A stretch of DNA of 64,000 nucleotides from assembly GCA_965214335.1 (NCBI GenBank), contig CBDCBO010000005.1, positions 496,001 to 560,000 on the forward strand. The letters are read 5' to 3'. The position numbers and the translations under genes are program-made. The DNA is from Velthaea sp965214335 (GTDB taxonomy: Bacteria; Vulcanimicrobiota; Vulcanimicrobiia; Vulcanimicrobiales; Vulcanimicrobiaceae). Under the pieces are notes generated by a model. The model had not been told where the DNA came from and did no database searches. It saw only the letters and a list, made by a program, of their open reading frames with translations. Below are positions 33,121-40,801 of this stretch, piece after piece (positions within the stretch are counted from its first letter, which is position 1; the number at the start of each line of letters is the position of its first letter).

Positions 33121-33935
33121 CGGCTCGGTTGCGTGAAAATTTCCTAACCCTCATCACCTATCTCGCGGTTCTGGCGATTTTCTTCCCGATTTTATGGACG
33201 CTGCTGGCCGGTTTCAAGACCGAAGCGACGGCCGTTTCGCAACCGCCGGCGCTGTTCTTCGTGCCGACGCTCGATAATTTCCGCGAGGCGCTCACCAACG
33301 CCGGGTATTTAGGTTTCTTTGTCAACTCGGTCGTAATTAGCGTCGGCTCGACCCTCGTCGCGTTCATCCTCGGGATTCCCGCAGCGTACGCGCTCGGACT
33401 TTTCCCAACCGAGAAATCGGCCGGAACGCTGTCCTGGGTGCTGTCGACGAAGATGATGCCGGCGGTCGGGGTCATCATTCCGCTCATCATCATCTTCAAG
33501 CAGATCGGACTGTTCGATAGCGTCGCCGGAATGATCATCTTGTACACGGCGATCAATCTGCCGCTGGTCATCTGGATGATGCGATCGTTTTTCGCCGAGA
33601 TACCAAAAGACTTGATCGAAGCGGCACGCATCGACGGCGCGGATACGATGCGTGTGCTGATCGGGGTCGCGATCCCATTCGTAACGCCGGGGCTCGCGGC
33701 GACCGCGCTGTTGTGCCTCATCTTCTCGTGGAACGAGTTCTTCTTAGTAGTAAATCTCGCCGGCCCGCATGCCTCGACCTTACCGGTCTACATCGCCGGT
33801 TTCATGACCAGCGAAGGTTTGTTTTGGGCCAAGATGTCGGCCGCGTCGACGTTGGCGGTCATTCCGGTGTTCGTTGCCGGCTGGGCCGCACAGCGTTCGC
33901 TCGTTCGCGGATTGACGATGGGCGCGGTCAAGTAA
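33117..33935 (+). CDS. Polyol ABC transporter permease 2 (SmoG/MalG type)
   Basis: This 272-residue partner permease has an EAA loop (IPKDLIEAARIDGADTMRVLIGVAIPF) and about six membrane segments. It is the last gene of the SBP-permease-permease operon. The ATP-hydrolysing subunit must be supplied by a gene elsewhere, as is common when one MalK-like ATPase serves several importers. Confidence 0.92.
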   Translation: MTARLRENFLTLITYLAVLAIFFPILWTLLAGFKTEATAVSQPPALFFVPTLDNFREALTNAGYLGFFVNSVVISVGSTLVAFILGIPAAYALGLFPTEKSAGTLSWVLSTKMMPAVGVIIPLIIIFKQIGLFDSVAGMIILYTAINLPLVIWMMRSFFAEIPKDLIEAARIDGADTMRVLIGVAIPFVTPGLAATALLCLIFSWNEFFLVVNLAGPHASTLPVYIAGFMTSEGLFWAKMSAASTLAVIPVFVAGWAAQRSLVRGLTMGAVK

Positions 33936-34015
33936 CGGCGATTGGGCGGTGGTGCGTCGCATGTTTGCGAGTGCCAGACGTATGGCAGTGCGGTGTGTAA
34001 TACTACGACAACGCC

Positions 34016-34795
34016 GTGAGCACCACCGCAACCGAGCAAGACTTCTGGACATTACTGCACGATCTGCTCTTTAATGTTCCGCATCCGATTCTGGTCGTGC
34101 TGGCGTACGCCACCGCCTTACTCGTTGTGGTCGCGCTCGTTGGCTGTGCTTGGCGGATTTGGACGGGCGACCGGTTTGAGTTCGGCCCACTCAAGCTCGA
34201 GCGCTCGGAGACCGCCGGCCATCTGCAAACCGCGCTCGACGAAATCAGCAACGATGATAAGCTCAAGGCTAACGTGCTTTGGATCTTTCGCGACCGGCTC
34301 AACGGCGCGAATCGGATCATTCGCGACGGGCTCGAGCGGGCGCCGGTGCGGGCGTGGTGCGGCGAAGTGCTCACCGACGTGGTGACCGCACTGAGCCGCG
34401 GCGGACACGACCGCCATCGGGCCTCACTCTGGGTGCGCGGACCGGCCGGCCTGCGGATGTACAATGGAAACGGATTCCGTCAAGAGGCGATCGATAACGC
34501 CACCTTGCCGCTCGACTCGATCGCCGGCAACGTGTTCCGAACCGGAATCACCTATAACTCGAGCGACATCGATTCCGATCACGCGTTCTATCCCAAGCCG
34601 CGTTCGGGCCGCCCCTATCAGTCGCTGCTGGCCGTCCCCGTCAAGGCGCCGGCCGGCGAAACCATCGCCACGCTGTGCATCGATGCTGAAGCACATGGGT
34701 ACTTTGACGGCGACGATGAATTTTTCGCTAGTTGCTTCGCCGATCTGATCGCCCTATTGTTGGCTCAGATCCTTACCGGAGTCGAACATGAATGA
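34016..34795 (+). CDS. Membrane-anchored GAF-domain protein
   Basis: This 259-residue protein has one transmembrane segment (about 24-47, ILVVLAYATALLVVVALVG), a short helical linker and a cytoplasmic GAF domain (about 100-255, with HRASLWVRGPAGLRMYNGNG and LLAVPVKAPAGETIATLCID). It has no kinase, cyclase or phosphatase output domain, so it may signal through a partner. GTG 34016 is the only good start. Its last codons overlap a small ORF (ATGAATGA), which suggests a two-gene unit. Ligand unknown. Confidence 0.75.
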   Translation: MSTTATEQDFWTLLHDLLFNVPHPILVVLAYATALLVVVALVGCAWRIWTGDRFEFGPLKLERSETAGHLQTALDEISNDDKLKANVLWIFRDRLNGANRIIRDGLERAPVRAWCGEVLTDVVTALSRGGHDRHRASLWVRGPAGLRMYNGNGFRQEAIDNATLPLDSIAGNVFRTGITYNSSDIDSDHAFYPKPRSGRPYQSLLAVPVKAPAGETIATLCIDAEAHGYFDGDDEFFASCFADLIALLLAQILTGVEHE

Positions 34796-34958
34796 CGACC
34801 ACGCGTCGTTGCCGCGCAATTCCGGCATCGACCGAAAAATCGAAACCGATTGGGCGGCGGTACTCGACCGTCTGGCCGACCTCAATAGCCGCAGCGGTGG
34901 CGACAACCGCCGCCGGGCGATCCTCGAACGGCTGGAGCGGTCCAAGCGCAGCTCGTAA
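34788..34958 (+). CDS. Small charged protein, 56 aa, function unknown
   Basis: This ORF starts at an ATG overlapping the end of the GAF-protein gene by 8 nt and ends with TAA at 34958. The product is acidic at the start and basic at the end (LERLERSKRSS), has no membrane segment and is predicted helical in the second half. Tight overlap, coding-like codon use (G/C in third positions) and position argue for a real gene that acts with the GAF protein. No homologue is recognised. Confidence 0.5.
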   Translation: MNDDHASLPRNSGIDRKIETDWAAVLDRLADLNSRSGGDNRRRAILERLERSKRSS

Positions 34959-34966
34959 GCCGATGC

Positions 34967-35506
34967 TTACTTCGTCTGGACGTCGATACTGATGTCGATC
35001 GCCGTACCGACGAGAGCGTCGGTGCGCGTTATGGCCATCCCGAACGCATGCCGGTCGACGCTGGTCGTTGCGTGATAGGCCAGGTGCGGCGCGCTGCGGG
35101 TAAGCGACGTCGCCAGGGTAACCGGAACGCTGACGCCGTGGACCGTAAGCAGGCCCGCGATCGCGAACGATCCGTCGGCGTTGATGCTGACGTGGCTGCT
35201 GCGGAAGGTCCAGACGGGAAATTTTCGTGTGTCGAACCAATCCGAGCCGGCGAGATCGCCGTCCCGGTCGCTGTCGCCGGTGTTGATGTGCGTCGGATCG
35301 AGCGTCGCCTCGACCGAGGTCGGGGTCCGGCCGTCGGCCCCCAGACCGATATCCGCCGAAACGATGGGCACCGTGCCGGTGACGCGCTCGATCAGCACGT
35401 GCTGAACCGAAAAGATGGCTCGCGACGCGTGAAGGTCGACACTATGCACTTCGTCGGCTCGCGCCGCCGCGGTGCATAGCAGGCCGACCATAAGGATCAA
35501 CCGCAC
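34967..35506 (-). CDS. YceI-family periplasmic lipid-binding-type protein
   Basis: This YceI-like lipocalin fold binds isoprenoid or amphiphilic ligands in the periplasm. I prefer the GTG at 35506, which yields a clean signal peptide (RLILMVGLLCTAAARA) and about 179 residues; an upstream start at 35539 would overlap the preceding gene by 26 nt. Family features are ASRAIFSVQHVLIERVTGTV, DLAGSDWFDTRKFPVWTFRS and LTVHGVSVPVTL. It lies 7 nt after the cytochrome-porin gene and is probably co-transcribed with it under the DtxR-like box. Confidence 0.87.
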   Translation of the reverse strand: MRLILMVGLLCTAAARADEVHSVDLHASRAIFSVQHVLIERVTGTVPIVSADIGLGADGRTPTSVEATLDPTHINTGDSDRDGDLAGSDWFDTRKFPVWTFRSSHVSINADGSFAIAGLLTVHGVSVPVTLATSLTRSAPHLAYHATTSVDRHAFGMAITRTDALVGTAIDISIDVQTK

Positions 35507-35513
35507 GGCCGGC

Positions 35514-36629
35514 CTAGTACGCGATCGTGAACTGGGCATTGAGAGTCTGATTCGCTGCCGGATCGTGCGTCAACACATCTTCGAGCGTGAGACGCGAATT
35601 GTGGCTGAGCCGATAGCCCAATAGCGCGGTCGTCGAGCGCACCGTGCCGCCCGGGTCGCTGGTGCCGTCGTAGCGGACCAGCCCGAACAGCTTGCGCGTG
35701 AGCGCGTAGCGAAGTTGCGTGAAACCGCCGCTCGAATGGCGACTCGTGCCGAGTCCGTCGTCGTTGGTATCCGTGTTTTCTTGCACGACCGACTCGCTGG
35801 TCCAGCGTCCGCTCGCATAGCGCACCCCAATTCCGGTTCGGGTGAACGCATCGGCAGCGGTAACGAGCCCCGCCCCGCCAAGCGGCGCCGCCACATCGCG
35901 GCGGCCGGTATACCGGTACAGGCTTACCTCGAATGGGCCGCTCGCCTCGCGCAGGGTTTGCATCAGATCGATGCCGGCGGTCGGTAGGCCGCTCTGCACG
36001 TCGTGGCCGTCGAGCGCCGCAAACTCGAGGTTCAACCCGCGCTCGGGTCGCCCGAGGCGGGCCGCGATTCCCAGCTTGGGATCGAAGAAGTTGAATGGAT
36101 TGGCGCCCACCGTTTGGTCAAAAACCGCATAGTGTTGGGCCGTTTCTCGAAATGATTCCGGATCGACCGGCAGCGCTAGCGTAAACTGTCCGGCGCGGAG
36201 GTCGAACGGGATTGCGGCGTCGGCGGACGTGAGCCGGTCGCCGAACCAGGCTTCGCGCAAATTACCGTGCTGGCCGCCATCGACGAGATATTGTTCGACG
36301 AAGTAATTGGCGCGCGGTCCGACGGTGCCGGCGGTCAGCAGCTCGATCTCATCGACCACCGCCTTGGGCAGCCCCGGATCCGGTGCGCTGCTGTATTGCA
36401 AATTGAGCTTCGCTGCGACCGGAAACACCGGCGGCGGTGCGGCTACCCCCGGAATGTGATAGCCATTGTCGAGAAACGCGCGGCCGAACGGGTTGAGTGA
36501 CGGAATTGCGGTGTGGCACTTCTGACACGGAACGCCGTATTGCTGCGCGAACATCGGCAGCGCTTCGGCCCGCAGCGTGCCGGCGGCGAGCAGAAGGCAA
36601 ACCACCGCGAGACGAATGATCGAAGGCAC
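35514..36629 (-). CDS. Monohaem cytochrome c fused to outer-membrane beta-barrel (porin-cytochrome)
   Basis: This 371-residue secreted protein has a signal peptide (about 1-20), one haem site CQKCH at about residue 35 in the context FAQQYGVPCQKCH..IPSLNPFGRAF, then a beta-barrel-like region of alternating polar and hydrophobic strands to a C-terminal aromatic end (TIAY). The N-terminal haem plus barrel layout suggests an outer-membrane cytochrome/porin that moves electrons or solutes. GTG 36629 has a GAGG-type ribosome site. It is first in an operon with YceI; tandem TTAGG-type palindromes lie just upstream, suggesting metal-responsive control. Confidence 0.75.
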   Translation of the reverse strand: MPSIIRLAVVCLLLAAGTLRAEALPMFAQQYGVPCQKCHTAIPSLNPFGRAFLDNGYHIPGVAAPPPVFPVAAKLNLQYSSAPDPGLPKAVVDEIELLTAGTVGPRANYFVEQYLVDGGQHGNLREAWFGDRLTSADAAIPFDLRAGQFTLALPVDPESFRETAQHYAVFDQTVGANPFNFFDPKLGIAARLGRPERGLNLEFAALDGHDVQSGLPTAGIDLMQTLREASGPFEVSLYRYTGRRDVAAPLGGAGLVTAADAFTRTGIGVRYASGRWTSESVVQENTDTNDDGLGTSRHSSGGFTQLRYALTRKLFGLVRYDGTSDPGGTVRSTTALLGYRLSHNSRLTLEDVLTHDPAANQTLNAQFTIAY

Positions 36630-36646
36630 GATACCTCACTCAAAAC

Positions 36647-36674
36647 TTAGGCGATCCTAATTAGGTATGGCTAA
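36647..36674 (-). promoter_or_regulatory. Tandem DtxR/MntR-like operator upstream of the cytochrome-porin
   Basis: Two adjacent 14-bp units, TTAGGCGATCCTAA (36647-36660, perfect 5-bp arms) and TTAGGTATGGCTAA (36661-36674, 4 of 5), form a direct repeat of palindromes with CCTAATTAGG at the junction. They resemble half-sites of the DtxR/IdeR box (TTAGGTTAGSCTAACCTAA). They lie 18-45 bp before the GTG of the cytochrome-porin, a promoter position. The regulator is not in the window. Confidence 0.55.
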
Positions 36675-36938
36675 GTGCCTTGAATGAGCCTTGAATCCCT
36701 CCCAATTTGTGAGTGCAGCGACGCTACCGCTGCGCCGCCGGCATCACGACGCTGCCAACGGCGCGCCGGCTCCGACGTTCCCTTACGCGCCGGTACCCGA
36801 GCCGGGAGGCGTCCTGCCCACACACGTAAATCGCGTTAGAACGCCAAGTGCAAGAGGCTGGCGGTCGCAGCCGGCGACTACATCGAGAAATGAACCGCTG
36901 CGCGTCGGCCCAACAGCACGCACGGCGCCACTCCGCGG
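36675..36938. other. Intergenic region between cytochrome-porin promoter and bchP end
   Basis: This 264-bp gap has no supported gene. An ORF on the plus strand across it has no recognisable content. A short GCCGGC-GAAG-GCCGGC hairpin overlaps the bchP stop (36941-36956) and could help end the bch transcript, but it has no T tract in the right direction. Confidence 0.4.
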
Positions 36939-38240
36939 TTAGCCGGCGAAGGCCGGCGTTTCATCGGCGGCGACGCCGTCGGCGATTGCGCTGCGGGTAG
37001 CGCGCAACGCTTCTTTTGCGGTAATTTGCGGCGGGGCTGCCGCCAGGGGCAGGCGCGGGCGCATCCAGGCCACCACCGCACGGGTCGCGGCTTCGTACGC
37101 CATGCGCAGATGGTCGCCGGGCGCCATTTTTGCCATTTCCTTAAACAAATAGCTATCGAAGGTCAGCTGCTGAACGTCGCGCGTCGCGCACATGTCGACA
37201 AAAAACTCGCGCTTGAAGTTCGACGTGTACGATGCCTTTTCAAGGAACTCCAAAAAATCGAACATCGCGCCGTATTTTTTTTGCCAAACTTTTTCATAGC
37301 GGGTCAGCGGCGAACGATGATCGGTCGCGTGCAGCACCAGCGTCTGGGCCGCCATCCGGCCCGATGCCATCGAGAAGTAGATGCCCTCGCCCGAGGTATG
37401 CGCGACCATTCCGCCCGCATCGCCCACCAGCATCGTGTTGCCGTACACGAGCTTCTTGTAGCGCTGCATCGGCAGCGGGTGTCCCTCGAGCAAGATCCGC
37501 CGCGCGCCGCGCAGCTTGCTGCCGGCGCGCGCTTTGACGCCTTCGAGAAACGCGTAGGAGCGGTTCGCGTGCTCGGGTTTGCAGCCGGTGCCGACCGCGA
37601 CATGGTCGCTCTTCGGGAAAACCCAGCCGTAGAAATCCGGCGAAATATCGTCACCCAGGTACAACTCCGCCGTGTTCTGATAATACTCCATCGCGTCGTC
37701 GGGCAGTGCCAACCGTTCTTGAATCGCCGATGCGTGTTTGACCGGCACTCGGCCGCACGACTTGGCGACTACCGAGCCCGCGCCGTCGGCGCCGACGACG
37801 TAGTCGTAATTCTCGAACTCTTCACGCCCGTCACGATAGCGCAGCTTGACGCGCAACGTACCGTCAGGCTGCTGCTCGTGAGAGACAAACGAACACTCGC
37901 GAACGTCAGCGCCGGCCGCGGCGGCTTTTTCACGCATGGTGCGGTCGAGCACCTCGCGCGTAACCATGATGATGTAGTCGTCGGGGCGGGCTTCGCTGCC
38001 GCGAACGTCCATCGACACCTGTGAACCACTGGGCCCGATTACGACCGCGCGCGTTGTTTTGCGTTCGATGATCGCCGACGGAATGCCGAACTCGCTCATC
38101 GCCTTCGGCGGGATCGCTCCGCCGCAGGGTTTCTTGCGCCGCAGATCGCGCTCGATCAAGGTCACATCCCAACCCGTGGCAGCTAAATCGCCGGCTGCCA
38201 CCGCTCCTCCGATATTCGCACCGACAACGAGCACGCGCAT
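36939..38240 (-). CDS. bchP: Geranylgeranyl reductase (BchP)
   Basis: BchP is a flavoprotein that reduces the geranylgeranyl tail of bacteriochlorophyll to phytyl. I start at ATG 38240, preceded by GGAGG 9 nt upstream inside the end of bchG, giving 433 residues. The FAD motif is VVGANIGGAVAAGDLA at the very N-terminus, followed by CGGAIPPKAM (BchP/ChlP signature), YVVGADGAGS and MLVGDAGGMVAHTSGEGIYF. It is the last gene of bchN-bchB-bchG-bchP. Confidence 0.93.
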   Translation of the reverse strand: MRVLVVGANIGGAVAAGDLAATGWDVTLIERDLRRKKPCGGAIPPKAMSEFGIPSAIIERKTTRAVVIGPSGSQVSMDVRGSEARPDDYIIMVTREVLDRTMREKAAAAGADVRECSFVSHEQQPDGTLRVKLRYRDGREEFENYDYVVGADGAGSVVAKSCGRVPVKHASAIQERLALPDDAMEYYQNTAELYLGDDISPDFYGWVFPKSDHVAVGTGCKPEHANRSYAFLEGVKARAGSKLRGARRILLEGHPLPMQRYKKLVYGNTMLVGDAGGMVAHTSGEGIYFSMASGRMAAQTLVLHATDHRSPLTRYEKVWQKKYGAMFDFLEFLEKASYTSNFKREFFVDMCATRDVQQLTFDSYLFKEMAKMAPGDHLRMAYEAATRAVVAWMRPRLPLAAAPPQITAKEALRATRSAIADGVAADETPAFAG

Positions 38241-38242
38241 GA

Positions 38243-39268
38243 CTAGAAACCTCCATAACGGATAGCGAGGGCGGCGGCGAGCATGCCCCAGACGAACGGC
38301 GGAATCGCGCTGGCGCAATACCACGGAGCCAGCCGCGCGGGATCGGTCGCCAGCCGCCGCTGCATGGGCAGTTGCACTGCGAACAGGGCGAACATCATCG
38401 CCGCACACCACCACATACGGTGCGCGGCCACGTACGCGATCGCCGCGATTTGGAAAACGTCGATGAATGCGAAGGCAACGCGTAGGGCGCGCCCTTCGCC
38501 AAGCATCGCCGGGATCGAGCGCAAGCCCAAACGCCGGTCGCCGTCGATGCTCTTAAAGTCGTTGAGCGTCATCAAGCCGTGCGACCCGAGCGAATACAGC
38601 GAAGCAAGCACGAGCGTACCGGTCGTGACATGGCCGAAAGCCGCCGCGCCGGCGACCCACGCGCACCCCTCGTAAGCAAACGAACATGCCGTATTCGCAA
38701 GCCAGCCGTTTGAGGCTTTGAGCCGCAGCGGCGGCGCACTATACGCCCACGCCAGCGCCAGCCCGACCAGCGCGATCCACAGCACCGTCACGCCGAGCGC
38801 ATACGCTAAGGCACATGCGGCGAGCGCCAAACCGCCGGCGATCGCCGCGACGGTGCGCGGAGCAAGCAGGTTTGCCGCCGTCGGCCGATCCGGTTCGTTA
38901 ATCGCATCGACGTCGCGATCGAACCAGTCGTTGACCACTTGCGAAAACGCGCACAGAAGCGGACCGGCCAGCATCATCGCGGCAAGGATGCGGCCGATCG
39001 AGGCAACGGTGAAGTCGGCCTGGCCCGAAGCCACGCAGCCGACCAGAATCGCCCACATCGGAGCAAACCACGTACCGGGTTTAGCAAACGTTTTGAGCGA
39101 CGAATTGATCTTGGCCGCGCCCGCTTCCTTATCGGTAAACGGCAGCATCATCGCGCCGAATTGCCCGACGGTGCGCATGCTCGTCAGCATCGTGCTACGG
39201 CCTAATTTTTTAACGCCCAGCGGTGTTGCCGGAGCGCCGACGGCTTCCGCTTCAGTCTCGAGTGGCAT
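38243..39268 (-). CDS. bchG: Bacteriochlorophyll synthase (BchG/ChlG)
   Basis: BchG is a UbiA-superfamily prenyltransferase that esterifies bacteriochlorophyllide with geranylgeranyl or phytyl diphosphate in the inner membrane. The 341-residue protein has about eight to nine membrane helices. The Mg/diphosphate-binding motif is NDWFDRDVDAINEPDRP and the second conserved motif is NDFKSIDGDRRLGLRSIP. The N-terminal about 50 residues are soluble. It starts 9 bp after the bchB stop, and its 3' end carries the bchP ribosome site. Confidence 0.93.
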   Translation of the reverse strand: MPLETEAEAVGAPATPLGVKKLGRSTMLTSMRTVGQFGAMMLPFTDKEAGAAKINSSLKTFAKPGTWFAPMWAILVGCVASGQADFTVASIGRILAAMMLAGPLLCAFSQVVNDWFDRDVDAINEPDRPTAANLLAPRTVAAIAGGLALAACALAYALGVTVLWIALVGLALAWAYSAPPLRLKASNGWLANTACSFAYEGCAWVAGAAAFGHVTTGTLVLASLYSLGSHGLMTLNDFKSIDGDRRLGLRSIPAMLGEGRALRVAFAFIDVFQIAAIAYVAAHRMWWCAAMMFALFAVQLPMQRRLATDPARLAPWYCASAIPPFVWGMLAAALAIRYGGF

Positions 39269-39277
39269 GCCCCGCCG

Positions 39278-40801
39278 CTACCCGCCGACGTGCTCGCGCG
39301 CAGCGAGCACGGTACGCTCGTCGACGACGGCGATAGCGTTCTCGCGCGCGTACCGTTCGATATTCGTGCGCGCCTTTTTACGCACGAAGAACGGAATCCG
39401 CGACACGAGCTTTTCGGCCGCCGCGTCCCAGCGCAAATCGGCCGCCGCGGCCGGATGCGCCGTCGCCGTCGCCGGTTCGGCTTCTTGGCCCTCGGGCATC
39501 GCCTCCGCGAACCGGCCTTGATTGCGCGGTCCGAACGTTTCGATCAAGTGATGTTCGAGGCCCAATACCTGCGTCTGGTTGACTACGTCGCCGATATGAT
39601 TCGCACCGTCATAGCCGATGAACGGAGCGTAGCCGAGCGGAAAATTTAAAATATGCGCCGGCGGTGAGATGACGGCGCACGGCACGCCGACGGCACTGGC
39701 CGAGTGGCGTTCCATCTGCGAGCCGAACATGATATCGGGTCGCGTTGCGTCGATGAGTTTTGCGACGGCCCGGAAATCGTCGGTGACGACCACCGTATCG
39801 GTAAGACCGGCAACCTGCGTCCGAAGCCAGTCGCCGTACGCGAGCACGTACGTTCCGACAAACTCGATGTGCATGTCGAGTTCGTCATGCAGCACGCGCG
39901 CGATTCCGGCAGCGGTGGTCGGCGTGCCGAAGACGCCGACGCGTTTGCCCGAAAGTGCGTGCGCGTCGACGGTGCGGGCATACCACAACAGTTTGGCATC
40001 GCGCGCCGCGGCGGCGATCCGGTCGGCCGGGATTTCGAGCAGCGCGCATAGTTCGCGCAAGAATTGCGTCGTGCCGGCTTCGCCGAACGGTAACGCGCGC
40101 ACGGCGGGCGTGCCGAAGCGATCGTGTAAATAGTCGATCGTGGGAGCGGTCAGCTCGTGAGCCGTCGAGAGATTGACCCAGGCGCGGCCGGCACCGCGCA
40201 GATCGGCCGGCGAAGCGCCGAGCGGCGCGATCAGATTGATCTCAATGTCCAGCGCGCCGAGCATCCGCCGCAATGACGTGACGTTCGCATGGTCGTGAAA
40301 CCCCAGCAGCGACGGACCAAAGATATTTACCGACGGCCGCGCGGTCCGGGCGGTATCTTGAGCGTAGTGCGCGACGATCTCTTGCAACGTGAGCGCGAAC
40401 GCGCTCACTTCATTGTCGCGCACCGGATGTGACGACGCCATGAAGATCTCGGCTTGCACGTCGCCCGGCGTCATCATCGCAACTTCGCCGTCGAGTGGTT
40501 CTTGCAAAACCGCCGCCGTTGCCGAGCGCGTCACGACGAGCATCTCAGGATGCAGGCGCGCATCGATTTCACGCAGCACGGCGGGCAGGTTTGCCGGCGC
40601 GCCGGCTAACGTTGCTTCCGACATCGCGCACAACGAGAGCGGCGGCATCACCCCGAGCCGCTCGAACATCGCGAGCATGATCGTGCCGTAACCGTCGCCC
40701 TTGGGCGCACGCAGCACGGCGTGAATGCCCGAGAACGACGCTGCCGCTTTACAGACGCCGACATGGGCCGGAGCTTGGTACGACCAGAGCGCCAGCTTCA
40801 C
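39278..40801 (-). CDS. bchB: Dark-operative protochlorophyllide reductase subunit B (BchB)
   Basis: BchB is one half of the NifDK-like component of DPOR, which reduces protochlorophyllide to chlorophyllide without light. I start at GTG 40801, which overlaps the bchN stop by 4 nt and gives 507 residues beginning KLALWSYQAPAHVG; the open frame extends upstream inside bchN without family character. Asp36 in APKGDGYG matches the unusual aspartate ligand of the NB cluster. Other landmarks are PSVNIFGPSLLGFHDH and the C-terminal PFFVRKKARTNIERYA domain. BchL is not in the window. Confidence 0.93.
   Translation of the reverse strand: MKLALWSYQAPAHVGVCKAAASFSGIHAVLRAPKGDGYGTIMLAMFERLGVMPPLSLCAMSEATLAGAPANLPAVLREIDARLHPEMLVVTRSATAAVLQEPLDGEVAMMTPGDVQAEIFMASSHPVRDNEVSAFALTLQEIVAHYAQDTARTARPSVNIFGPSLLGFHDHANVTSLRRMLGALDIEINLIAPLGASPADLRGAGRAWVNLSTAHELTAPTIDYLHDRFGTPAVRALPFGEAGTTQFLRELCALLEIPADRIAAAARDAKLLWYARTVDAHALSGKRVGVFGTPTTAAGIARVLHDELDMHIEFVGTYVLAYGDWLRTQVAGLTDTVVVTDDFRAVAKLIDATRPDIMFGSQMERHSASAVGVPCAVISPPAHILNFPLGYAPFIGYDGANHIGDVVNQTQVLGLEHHLIETFGPRNQGRFAEAMPEGQEAEPATATAHPAAAADLRWDAAAEKLVSRIPFFVRKKARTNIERYARENAIAVVDERTVLAAREHVGG

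Noticed and set aside
36691..36942. 83-aa plus-strand ORF between the cytochrome-porin promoter and bchP
   Set aside because: Low-information Pro/Arg-rich product, no ribosome site, and it overlaps the bchP end in a shadow frame.
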